From contig NZ_RQJW01000010.1 in NCBI RefSeq assembly GCF_004028635.1, positions 124,001 through 188,000 of the forward strand: DNA of 64,000 nt, read 5' to 3'. A program made the translations under genes and the position numbers. Each line of letters starts with the position of its first letter. The first letter of the stretch is position 1. Below are positions 8,438 to 15,573 of this stretch, piece after piece. This stretch comes from Streptomyces cyaneus (lineage in GTDB: Bacteria; Actinomycetota; Actinomycetes; Streptomycetales; Streptomycetaceae). Below the pieces are notes generated by a model. That model did not search any database and was not told where the DNA came from. It was given only the letters and a program-made list of their open reading frames with translations.

Positions 8438-9790
8438 ATGGACACCGCTCACCCCCGCCCCACCAGCACGGACACCACAGACACGCCACCGACCCGGCCC
8501 CCGGGGTTCTGGCGGCGCTGTCTGCGGATGCCGATCGGAATCCAGTCGATCATCGCCGTAGGCCTCGGCGCCCTCATCGGATCCCTCGCCCCGTCCGCGG
8601 GCGAGCAGATGAAGATCCTCGGCGATGTCTTCCTGAACCTGGTGCAGGTCGTCGTCCTGCCCCTGGTCTTCCCGCTCATCGTGCTGGGCATCGCCCGCAT
8701 GGAGTCGGTCAAGAAGGTCGGCCGGATCGCCGGCAAGGCCATCGTCTACTTCGAGATCGTCACCACGGTCATCCTGCTGATCGCGGTGGGCCTGGCCAAG
8801 CTCACGAACATCGGCAAGGGCGCCCCTGTCCACGGGGCCGACGCCAAGGACCTGGACGGCATGAGCCAGGGCATCGACTTCCACGAGCTGGTCCTGCACG
8901 CCGTACCGAAGAACATCTTCGCCGCGTTCGGCGAGGGCAACCTGCTCGGGGCCATCACCTTCGCCCTCCTCGTGGGCGTCGCCATGGCCGCGATCGGCGA
9001 GAAGTCCGAGCCCTTCGCGAACGTCCTGGACTCCGTCGCCTCGGTCATGTTCAAGGTCGTCGGCTACGTCATCCGCATCGCGCCGCTGGGCGTGCTCGGC
9101 TTCATCTCGTACGACGTCGCCCACTACGGCTTCGGCAACCTGCGCAGCCTGCTGGGCTTCATCGCGGTCGTCTACGCCGGGTTGGCCATCGTCGTCGGCC
9201 TGCTGTTCCCGCTGATCGCCGCGATCTACCGCATCCGGTACGTCGAACTGCTCAAGTCCATCGCCGGGTTGGCCGGGATCGCCTTCGTCACCCGCAGCTC
9301 GGAGTCCGTCCTGGCCCCGCTGATGGGCAAGTTGGAAGCCTTCGGACTCAGTCGCTCGACGACCTCCTTCGTCGTCCCGCTCGGCTACTCCTTCAACACC
9401 GACGGCTCCGTCCTCTACCAGGCCGCCGCCCTGGTCTTCCTCGCCAACGCCTACGGCGCCGACACGTCCCTGCCCGCCCTCCTCCTGATGGTCGGCGTAC
9501 TGGTGATCCTCTCCAAGGGCATGGCCGGCGTCGCCTCCGCCTCGATCGTCGTGCTCATCGCGGCAGGTAACTCCATCGGTCTGCCCGCCGAGGGCATCGC
9601 CCTGCTCCTCGGCGTGGACTTCATCGTCGACATGGCCCGCACCGGCGTGAACGTCATCGGCAACTCTCTCGCAGCCGCGGTCGTCGACAGCTCCGAGAAC
9701 CGGCGCGAAGTCAAACGCGGCACGCACGCAACCCCCCACACGTCGGCCGAACCCGAGGCCGTGGCCCCCCAGAAGGAACCCGCACAGTGA
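8438..9790 (+). CDS. Dicarboxylate/amino acid:cation symporter (DAACS family)
   Basis: A 450-residue multi-pass membrane protein of the GltP/DctA type. The ATG at 8438 follows AGGAG; an in-frame ATG 21 bases earlier lies in the operator and is rejected. Family features include the 'VVVLPLVFPLIVLGIARM' helix, the serine-rich loop 'FVTRSSESVLAPLM', 'LPLGYSFNTDGSVLYQ'-like helix 7 sequence (here VPLGYSFNTDG) and 'DFIVDMARTGVNVIGNSLA' binding C-, D- or L-aspartate type substrates. The order symporter, racemase, GntR and divergent aspA suggests uptake of D- and L-aspartate or related acids. Its stop overlaps the racemase GTG. Confidence 0.92.
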   Translation: MDTAHPRPTSTDTTDTPPTRPPGFWRRCLRMPIGIQSIIAVGLGALIGSLAPSAGEQMKILGDVFLNLVQVVVLPLVFPLIVLGIARMESVKKVGRIAGKAIVYFEIVTTVILLIAVGLAKLTNIGKGAPVHGADAKDLDGMSQGIDFHELVLHAVPKNIFAAFGEGNLLGAITFALLVGVAMAAIGEKSEPFANVLDSVASVMFKVVGYVIRIAPLGVLGFISYDVAHYGFGNLRSLLGFIAVVYAGLAIVVGLLFPLIAAIYRIRYVELLKSIAGLAGIAFVTRSSESVLAPLMGKLEAFGLSRSTTSFVVPLGYSFNTDGSVLYQAAALVFLANAYGADTSLPALLLMVGVLVILSKGMAGVASASIVVLIAAGNSIGLPAEGIALLLGVDFIVDMARTGVNVIGNSLAAAVVDSSENRREVKRGTHATPHTSAEPEAVAPQKEPAQ

Positions 9791-10506
9791 GCACCACCAC
9801 CAGTACGGAGATCATCGGCATCCTGGGAGGCATGGGCCCGGCCGCCACCGCCGACTTCTACGCCAAGCTGGTCGCGACCACCCCCGGCTCCAGCGACCAG
9901 GACCACCTCCGTACGGTCATCTGGTCCGACCCGACCATCCCCGACCGCACCGAGGCCCTGCTGGGCGACGGCCCCGACCCCACGCCCTGGCTCCTGGACG
10001 GCAGTCGCGTCCTGCGCGAGGCCGGCGCCACCGTCATCGCCATCCCCTGCAACACCGCGCACGCCTTCGTCCCGCGCATCGCCGACCATGTCGGCCTGCC
10101 CATCGTCCACATGATCGGTGAGGTCGCCGGGCACCTCACCACCCTGAGCCCCCGCATCCACACAGCCGGACTGCTCGCCACCACCGGCACCGTGCGCGCG
10201 GGCCTGTACCAGGAGTGGCTGGACCGCTTCGGCATCCGGCTCGTCCTGCCCGACGCCGACAGTCAGGAGCACCAGGTCATGGCCGCCATTCGCACGGTGA
10301 AGGCGGGTACATACGGCGACGGGACGACCGAGCTCCTGATCCGCGCGGCTCAACGCCTGACGGAGCAGGGTGCGCAGGCAGTGATCGCGGGTTGCACCGA
10401 AATCCCTCTCGGTCTGCGCGCCGACGCCGTGGACGTACCCCTCGTCGACCCGGCGCTGGTCCTGGCCCGGGCATTGGTCCGCCGGGCCACGGCCACAGTC
10501 GTATAG
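9787..10506 (+). CDS. Aspartate/glutamate racemase family protein
   Basis: 239 residues, starting at a GTG that overlaps the symporter stop (GTGA). The two catalytic cysteines of PLP-independent racemases are both present: Cys88 in PCNTAH and Cys203 in AGCTEI. The N-terminal 'IIGILGGMGPAATADFY' is typical of aspartate racemase. The family interconverts D- and L-aspartate (or glutamate). Placed between an aspartate-type symporter and aspartase, it most likely converts imported D-aspartate to L-aspartate for deamination to fumarate. Confidence 0.9.
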   Translation: MSTTTSTEIIGILGGMGPAATADFYAKLVATTPGSSDQDHLRTVIWSDPTIPDRTEALLGDGPDPTPWLLDGSRVLREAGATVIAIPCNTAHAFVPRIADHVGLPIVHMIGEVAGHLTTLSPRIHTAGLLATTGTVRAGLYQEWLDRFGIRLVLPDADSQEHQVMAAIRTVKAGTYGDGTTELLIRAAQRLTEQGAQAVIAGCTEIPLGLRADAVDVPLVDPALVLARALVRRATATVV

Positions 10507-10526
10507 GACGGGAAGGGCGATGTACT

Positions 10527-10537
10527 GTACGCAATAT
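10527..10537. promoter_or_regulatory. Half-operator overlapping the GntR start
   Basis: TGTACGCAATAT carries GCAATAT, one arm of the palindrome at 8409-8420. It reaches the ATG of the GntR gene, which fits autorepression. Only one arm is conserved. Confidence 0.45.
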
Positions 10538-11222
10538 GTCGCTTGACCACCCTGTCTCTCGCCGGCTCCTCAGTGACGAGGTGTTCCACCGTCTGCGCGA
10601 CTCCATCGTGCGCGGGGAACTCGTCCCCGGTGAGAAGGTCAAGGACGGTGAGCTCGCCGAGCGCCTCGGACTCAGCCGCACCCCGGTGCGCGAGGCGCTC
10701 GCCCGGCTCGCCGACATCGGCCTGGTCGAGGCCAAGCCCGGCGTCTACACCCGCATCACCACCCTCAACCGCCGCGACGTCGAGAAGACCCTCGCGGTGC
10801 TGCGCTCCCTCGACCAACTGGCCATCGAGACAGCGGTTCCGGTCATGACCGAGCAGGATCTGGAGCGCATGCGCGAGGCCAACCGGGACTTCGAACGGGC
10901 CGTCGCCGCCAACGACACCACCGCCGCACTCGCCGCCGACGACCGCTTCCACGCCGTCCCCATCGCGGCCGCCGACAACCCCGTACTCAGCCGGATCGTC
11001 GAGCAGCTCCACCCGCAGATCCACCGCATCCTCTACCGCAAGTTCTCCACCCTGCTCGGCGGCCGCAACACCATCGAACACCACGACGAGCTCATCGACG
11101 TCTGCGCCGGCGGCGACGCCCGCGCCGCCGCCGAACTCTCCGGACGGCACTGGTCCGAACTCGGCGGACACATCAACGAACTCTTCGACACCAACCAGTT
11201 CGCCGAAGCGGCCGCAGGCTAG
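10536..11222 (+). CDS. GntR family regulator (FCD/FadR subfamily)
   Basis: 228 residues: an N-terminal winged helix-turn-helix (about 10-75; VKDGELAERLGLSRTPVREALARL) and a C-terminal FCD helical domain with likely metal or carboxylate-binding Asp/His residues (ADDRFHAVPIAAADN, IEHHDELIDVCAGGD). FCD regulators usually sense small organic acids. The gene ends the symporter-racemase operon and the palindrome near 8409 is its likely target. The ATG at 10536 has only a distant GGAAGGG, about 18 bases away, so its translation may be weak. Confidence 0.9.
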   Translation: MSLDHPVSRRLLSDEVFHRLRDSIVRGELVPGEKVKDGELAERLGLSRTPVREALARLADIGLVEAKPGVYTRITTLNRRDVEKTLAVLRSLDQLAIETAVPVMTEQDLERMREANRDFERAVAANDTTAALAADDRFHAVPIAAADNPVLSRIVEQLHPQIHRILYRKFSTLLGGRNTIEHHDELIDVCAGGDARAAAELSGRHWSELGGHINELFDTNQFAEAAAG

Positions 11223-11352
11223 GACGCCGGTCCCGCTCGGCGACGGTCGGGCCCCAGATCCCGATTCCCCCCGCCGGCCGACATCGTGGTCCGCTGGGTG
11301 AGAAACACGCACTTCCGGGGAAGGCCGGCCGGGCGATTCGCCTCCGGTGGGG

Positions 11353-11886
11353 CTACATCGTGAGTCGTTCGTGATGGATGCGTCCTCGTGATACCCCGAT
11401 CCGGCGCAGCATCCGTTGGGTGGCCAGCACCGCCGGGTTGGGTCCCACCACGATGAACTCCCCGCGCGTGACCTCTTCCTCCGGCAGAAGGGTCGACAGC
11501 TGATCCCGGTGGAATCGGCCGACCCGAGTCGTGACCGTGAGGTGGCCCCCGCTGCGGCGTTCGTACTCGTCGAGCAGGGCGCTGTAGTAGGCGTCGTCGG
11601 CTCGACGTACCGACCACAGCAGGTGGATGCGGCGGTCCGTGAGGTATTCCGCTGCCAGGCTCAGGAGAGGTGCGATGCCCGCGCCCATCCCCACGAGTAC
11701 GAGGGGTGTGTCATCGGTGCGCTTGCTCACTATGGAGTCGAGTTGGCCGAACGGGCCTTCCAAGCGCACGGGTGTGGCCGGGACCAGGGTGCCGATCTTG
11801 CGGGTGTAGTCGCCGGTCTGCCGGATCGTGAACGTGAGGACGTCGCGGCGCTCGTCCGTGGCGGAGGAGGGATGCCACTCCCGTCC
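11353..11886 (-). pseudogene. Truncated FAD/NAD-binding ferredoxin-reductase-type oxidoreductase
   Basis: The minus strand encodes the second half of a flavin reductase or ferric-reductase-like protein: a flavin-domain piece (SSATDERRDVLTFTIRQTGDYTRKIG, VRLEGPFGQLD) and the NAD-binding domain (LVLVGMGAGIAPLLSLAAEYL, IHLLWSVRRADD, FIVVGPNPAVLATQRML). The N-terminal membrane or flavin part is missing. The frame upstream of about 11886 does not match the family and has no plausible start. The break coincides with the start of another decayed gene on the other strand. Confidence 0.7.
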
Positions 11887-11891
11887 GACAC

Positions 11892-12208
11892 ATGACCGCG
11901 GACGTGCTGCGCACAGAAGCCGGCCGCAACCCCCACGACAAGGACCTGCATGACCTCGTCGGTGAGCTGTCCACCCGATGCGACGCCTTCCGCACCCGCT
12001 GGGGCGCACCAAACGCTTCCACCCCCCGGTCGTCGGCGACCTCACCCTCGCCTAGGAGTCCCTGGCCCTGGCCGCCGAGCCCGGCCTCACCCTCACCATC
12101 TACACCGCCGAACCCGGCTCACCCTCCGAAGACAGCCTGCGTCTGCTCACCTCATGGGGCGCCTCGCACGACACCGGTTCCGCCGCGCAGCCATTCTCAC
12201 GCGGCTGA
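11892..12208 (+). pseudogene. Remnant of an MmyB-like XRE regulator
   Basis: The first frame gives RTEAGRNPHDKDLHDLVGE and RCDAFRTRWGA, a conserved part of the MmyB-like ligand domain. The frame then shifts near 12010 to continue as KRFHPPVVGDLTLA and, after an in-frame TAG at 12053-12055, AAEPGLTLTIYTAEPGSPSE and LRLLTSWGASH. One indel and one nonsense mutation, plus the missing HTH, make it a pseudogene. Confidence 0.72.
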
Positions 12209-12272
12209 CCGTCCCTGCGGCAGACCTGTCGGGGTGCTGGGTGCCAGGAACCGCATCACAGCCCGAGGAACC

Positions 12273-12355
12273 GGATTGCCCTATCCATTTTGTGGTACGG
12301 TGGGTGCGGTGGATCGGAAGGCGCAGTTCGGCCCGAAAAATGGATAGACCTATCC
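12273..12355. promoter_or_regulatory. Operator/promoter block C upstream of the DUF805 gene
   Basis: Contains GGATTGCCCTATCC (12273-12286), the inverse of the common motif, and GGATAGACCTATCC (12342-12355), whose 6-bp arms are perfect. Read in the direction of the DUF805 gene, the block aligns with the minus strand of block B, including the stretch between the sites. The same regulator therefore probably controls both. Confidence 0.72.
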
Positions 12356-12472
12356 GAATCTTGCCCTGGCCTTACGGCCAGGTCGCAGACGTGGCGCCGG
12401 CACCGTCGGCACGGCCGCGCCCTCGCCGCCGATCCACCGTGCCCTCACAGCGCTTCCATGAAAGGGATCGCC

Positions 12473-12865
12473 ATGACCACCATGTCCTTCGCCGACGCGG
12501 CACGCACGTGCCTCACCTCCAAGTACGCCACGTTCTCCGGTCGCGCTCGACGCGCGGAGTACTGGTGGTTCTCGGTGGTGTACGTGATCGCCGCCATCGT
12601 GCTTGTCGGGATCAGCTGGGCCATCGAGGTCCCGCGACTGAGCGTCCTCCTGGTGCCGTTCATCGTGCCCATGCTGTCCGTCTCCGTCCGCCGGTTGCAC
12701 GACACCGGCAAGTCCGGCTGGAGGATGCTCATCGCCCTGATCCCGGTTGTCGGCCCGATCGTCTACCTCGTGGGCATGACGGTGGACAGCGCTCCAGGTG
12801 CCAATCGGTACGGCCCCTCTCCCAAGGCCGCCGACTACCCGTCGACTGAGCCGGTTACGCACTGA
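12473..12865 (+). CDS. DUF805 family membrane protein
   Basis: A 130-residue inner-membrane protein. The ATG at 12473 has AAAGGG about 8 bases upstream. The DUF805 opening is visible (CLTSKYATFSGRARRAEYWWF), followed by two or three hydrophobic segments (VVYVIAAIVLVGISWAI; LVPFIVPMLSVSVRRLHDTG, the conserved RRLHDTGKSGW motif; MLIALIPVVGPIVYLVGM). The family's function is unknown. It is interesting here because it carries the repeated operator of the TetR regulon, suggesting a membrane role in the same stress or catabolic response. Confidence 0.85.
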   Translation: MTTMSFADAARTCLTSKYATFSGRARRAEYWWFSVVYVIAAIVLVGISWAIEVPRLSVLLVPFIVPMLSVSVRRLHDTGKSGWRMLIALIPVVGPIVYLVGMTVDSAPGANRYGPSPKAADYPSTEPVTH

Positions 12866-13051
12866 CCGTGAACTGCGCCGGCTCCATGCCGCGCACCGGT
12901 CGACATGGCGCTGGCGGGACCGATGTTGCTGGTCTGACCCAGCAGTCGGTCAAAAGGCAGGCGGGATCGGCGATGACGCGTCGGCAGGCATGGTCTTCAA
13001 CTTGGATCCCGGGGCGTCGAGAGATCCATGATCTTGGATGGGAAGAGTACG

Positions 13052-13273
13052 TCATTCGCCCGTTGCGTCCTCGGCCTCCCAGCGCAACAGGTCGCCCGGC
13101 TGGCACTGGAGCACCTCGCAGAGCGCGGCGAGCGTCGCGAAGCGCACCGCCTTGGCGCGGCCGTTCTTGAGTACCGCCAGGTTGGCGGGCGTGATGCCTA
13201 CGCGGTCCGCGAGCTCGCCCACGGACATCTTCCGTTTGGCCAACATCACGTCGATGTCGACGGCGATCGGCAT
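13052..13273 (-). CDS. Small XRE/YozG-type helix-turn-helix regulator
   Basis: A 73-residue single-domain Cro/C1-type DNA-binding protein: VMLAKRKMSVGELADRVG, ITPANLAVLKNGRAKAVRF, then CEVLQCQPGDLLRW. This is the YozG-like class that usually accompanies DUF2975 membrane proteins. Its ATG overlaps the DUF2975 stop (TGATG), so it is co-translated. The palindrome at 13797-13813 upstream of the pair is its probable operator. Confidence 0.88.
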   Translation of the reverse strand: MPIAVDIDVMLAKRKMSVGELADRVGITPANLAVLKNGRAKAVRFATLAALCEVLQCQPGDLLRWEAEDATGE

Positions 13274-13764
13274 CAGATGACCTCGTCCAACTCGGCCTGC
13301 ATCTGCGTCGCTTCGACGTCGCGCGCGACAGCCTGGGCGAGCAGCATCCGCAGCACGAGCACGATGAGCGCGACTCCCAGGATGGCCATGCCGACCCCGC
13401 CCATGATGACGGTGACGCCCGGGTCGTCCCGCTGGCCCGGCGCATTGATGGCCGTGACCGCGAACCACACGAGGGCAGCCGCCACGATCGCGCCGATCAC
13501 GCCGTCCACGTACCGGAATGCGGCGTGGGAGAACACGGTTCCGCGTCGCACCATCGTCACCAGCCGCCATACACAGACCAGGGCGACCTGGACCGACACC
13601 ATGCCCAGGATCGTGATCACGCGCAGCGGGGTCAGTGGGAGCGACCCGTCCTCCGGGTCGCTCCCACCGACCAACGCCCACACCATCCCTGCCTGTACGA
13701 ACACGGTGCCGGCGAGCACCACCACGAGCACGGCGCGCAGCGCACGCACGGTCAGCTTTCCCAC
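13273..13764 (-). CDS. DUF2975 membrane protein
   Basis: 163 residues from a GTG at 13764, chosen because GGAAGGA lies about 6 bases upstream; an ATG at 13779 would place that sequence inside the gene. Four hydrophobic segments are visible: AVLVVVLAGTVFVQAGMVWA, ITILGMVSVQVALVCVW, VIGAIVAAALVWFAV and GMAILGVALIVLVLRMLL. DUF2975 proteins pair with YozG-like regulators in many Gram-positive bacteria; their role is not established. It may be a membrane sensor or antagonist for the coupled HTH protein. Confidence 0.85.
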   Translation of the reverse strand: MGKLTVRALRAVLVVVLAGTVFVQAGMVWALVGGSDPEDGSLPLTPLRVITILGMVSVQVALVCVWRLVTMVRRGTVFSHAAFRYVDGVIGAIVAAALVWFAVTAINAPGQRDDPGVTVIMGGVGMAILGVALIVLVLRMLLAQAVARDVEATQMQAELDEVI

Positions 13765-13796
13765 TGCCCATCCTTCCATCGAATGACGATGGGAAT

Positions 13797-13813
13797 CTAT
13801 CGAAATTCGATAG
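13797..13813. promoter_or_regulatory. Palindrome CTATCGAAATTCGATAG
   Basis: A perfect inverted repeat with 8-bp arms and one central base, 33 bases before the GTG of the DUF2975 gene. It is AT-rich in a GC-rich genome and well placed for autoregulation by the coupled HTH protein. No second copy was noticed in the window. Confidence 0.7.
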
Positions 13814-14152
13814 GTGGAACAAGGTCGGGGCGGAGAGTGGTGGCAGGTTCGCGCGACGGCGGGACGCCGCCGTCCCTCATGGGCCTTCGTCAACCAGCGT
13901 GAACATCAGCCACCTGTCGCGAACGGTGTCACAACGCGGAAGGTCACAAGCGTCCCCCCCAATCGCAGTTGGCCGCTTTGTTCAGTGATAGTTGGCCAAG
14001 CCGGGCCGTGAAGTTGGCGTCGCCGCCGACGGGCCGCCCTCTCTACGGCGCGAGAGCGTACTGGGAGGGGCCCCGGGGGTGCGTAATGATCGCAGTGCCA
14101 GGCCCAGCCGCACTCGAAGAGCTGGCTCTCGTCCCTGAGGCCTAGCCGAGAG
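13814..14152. other. Intergenic stretch with no recognised gene
   Basis: About 340 bases between the DUF2975 operator and the hairpin at 14153. I see no supported coding frame, only a repeated AGTTGGCC word near 13970 and 13990. Confidence 0.4.
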
Positions 14153-14185
14153 CAGAGCCTCGTGCGGCTGCCGCACGAGGCTCTG
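14153..14185. terminator. Strong 15-bp hairpin
   Basis: CAGAGCCTCGTGCGG, a CTG loop and the exact complement form a perfect 15-bp stem about 60 bases beyond the GNAT stop. No T-run follows, as is usual in Streptomyces. It is the likely terminator of the GNAT gene. Confidence 0.75.
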
Positions 14186-14244
14186 GCGCGGATGGCCGCC
14201 GTACGAGGTGCTGCGGCATGGTGAGAAGGTCCGTGGACCCGATG

Positions 14245-15111
14245 TCAGACCTTCCGGATCCGGTCGGCGATCTCCGGCCTCGCCGCGAACCCGGCCGCCT
14301 TGTACGTGGCGACGCCGCCGACGTTGGAGCTAGGCGTGCACACGCGCACGCTTGACGAGCCCATCTCGCGCAGTGCGGCCGCCCCGGCGACGGTGATCGC
14401 CCGGCCATAGCCGCGGCCGCGGTGGTCCGTGTGGACGCCCATCGGCTCGACCAGTCCTGGTTTCCCCGGGCCTGCCGACCAAACCGTCACCACCGCCGCG
14501 GGGTTGCCGTGGTCGTCGTAAGCACCCAGGCAGCGGGCGTCGGCGTAGAACGGTGCCGCGGACATCTTGTGCCGGTACTCGCGCGTGGGCTTCGTGGTGT
14601 TGAACGCGGACCGCAGGACGTCGGCGAAGTCCTGTGCCTGCTCCAGGCCGATCTCCTTGATCCGCACGCCGGGGTCCTCCACCGCTTCGGCGAGGTCGCG
14701 GAAGAGCGGTGTCCACGACTCGTCGACGCCCCAGCCCTCCTTGGTCAACAGGTCGTGGAGCAGCAGGCCCTGCGGCGCCTCGATGGACACCGCTCCTTCC
14801 GGCAGCACGCCGCGCTCGGGCAGCGAGAAGTCCTCGACGAGTCGCCGCGCCAAGTCCTCGTCATGGAAAGCGTCGGAAGCGACCGTCATCCGCACGAGCG
14901 TCGGCGTATCCAGCATCCCGACGGCGAGGATCCGTCCGTTCCGGCTCCAGGTCCGTACCGCCGCGGCCGTCTCGGCCGTTCCGAACCGGTAGTTCCAGCC
15001 GATGTCCCCGGGATGCAGCTGCATCGGTGTTTCGTCGTGCTGCCACTCCCGCAGCGCCGCAATGGCCTCTCGCACTCCGTCGGCCGTCGGCGTCCTCAGC
15101 ACAATCGTCAT
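14245..15111 (-). CDS. GNAT family N-acetyltransferase
   Basis: A 288-residue protein, long enough for two GNAT-like halves. The C-terminal half is the catalytic one: a conserved strand (LGAYDDHGNPAAVVTVWSA), then the acetyl-CoA motif 'VEPMGVHTDHRGRGYGRAI' (HRGRGYG at about residue 240) and 'NVGGVATYKAAGF'. The N-terminal half (IVLRTPTADGVREAIAALREW onward) looks like a degenerate acetyltransferase or ligand module. The ATG at 15111 is chosen by domain start; the ribosome-binding site is weak and an ATG at 15147 is possible. The substrate is unknown. Confidence 0.82.
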   Translation of the reverse strand: MTIVLRTPTADGVREAIAALREWQHDETPMQLHPGDIGWNYRFGTAETAAAVRTWSRNGRILAVGMLDTPTLVRMTVASDAFHDEDLARRLVEDFSLPERGVLPEGAVSIEAPQGLLLHDLLTKEGWGVDESWTPLFRDLAEAVEDPGVRIKEIGLEQAQDFADVLRSAFNTTKPTREYRHKMSAAPFYADARCLGAYDDHGNPAAVVTVWSAGPGKPGLVEPMGVHTDHRGRGYGRAITVAGAAALREMGSSSVRVCTPSSNVGGVATYKAAGFAARPEIADRIRKV

Positions 15112-15573
15112 AGCCGGGATCAGACACCCCGTCTCGGTGGCCTGCAACCGATTAACTGACCAGGCGCTTCAGTCGCACAGGCCTATCAACGCAGCCAGCG
15201 ATCGGCGGTTGAAGAAGGCCGTGCCCGAGGGGCACGGGTACCGGCTGCGCGCATATGTCATGCCACGTTTGGGGGCCCGCCCTGTAAGGAGGTGCGGAGG
15301 TCTGAATGCAAGAAGTTCTTCGCTGAGTTGCGATCCGACGGGGTTGGGGATAGGTGTCGTGTTCAAGTGAAGAAGGCCTTCCTCCACTCCCTGGCGGAGT
15401 CGCCAGGACCCCGGCGGGCCTGGAGGTCGAACTCGGCATGGACGGCTTCAAGTTCGTTCCAGCTGTTCCGGATCGGAGATGCGGTGGCAAGCAGGAATGT
15501 CCACGCCGCGATGCTGGACGCCGCCCGCCTGTGCCGAACGATCTGAGTCGCTGTTGCCGGACCGATTGGGAGA
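15112..15573. other. Intergenic stretch with no recognised gene
   Basis: About 460 bases between the GNAT gene and the adenylation-acyltransferase gene. A 76-codon minus-strand frame (15363-15593) overlaps the next gene and has no clear ribosome-binding site or homology I recognise. Confidence 0.45.

Noticed and set aside
8303..9739. 953-codon minus-strand frame extending aspA upstream
   Set aside because: Only the part from the ATG at 8302 matches aspartase. The rest is Asp/Gly/Glu-rich, antisense to the symporter, as expected for a shadow frame in GC-rich DNA.
14153..14185. Possible tRNA or small RNA at the strong hairpin
   Set aside because: A single long stem with a 3-base loop; no cloverleaf arms. 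A terminator explains it.
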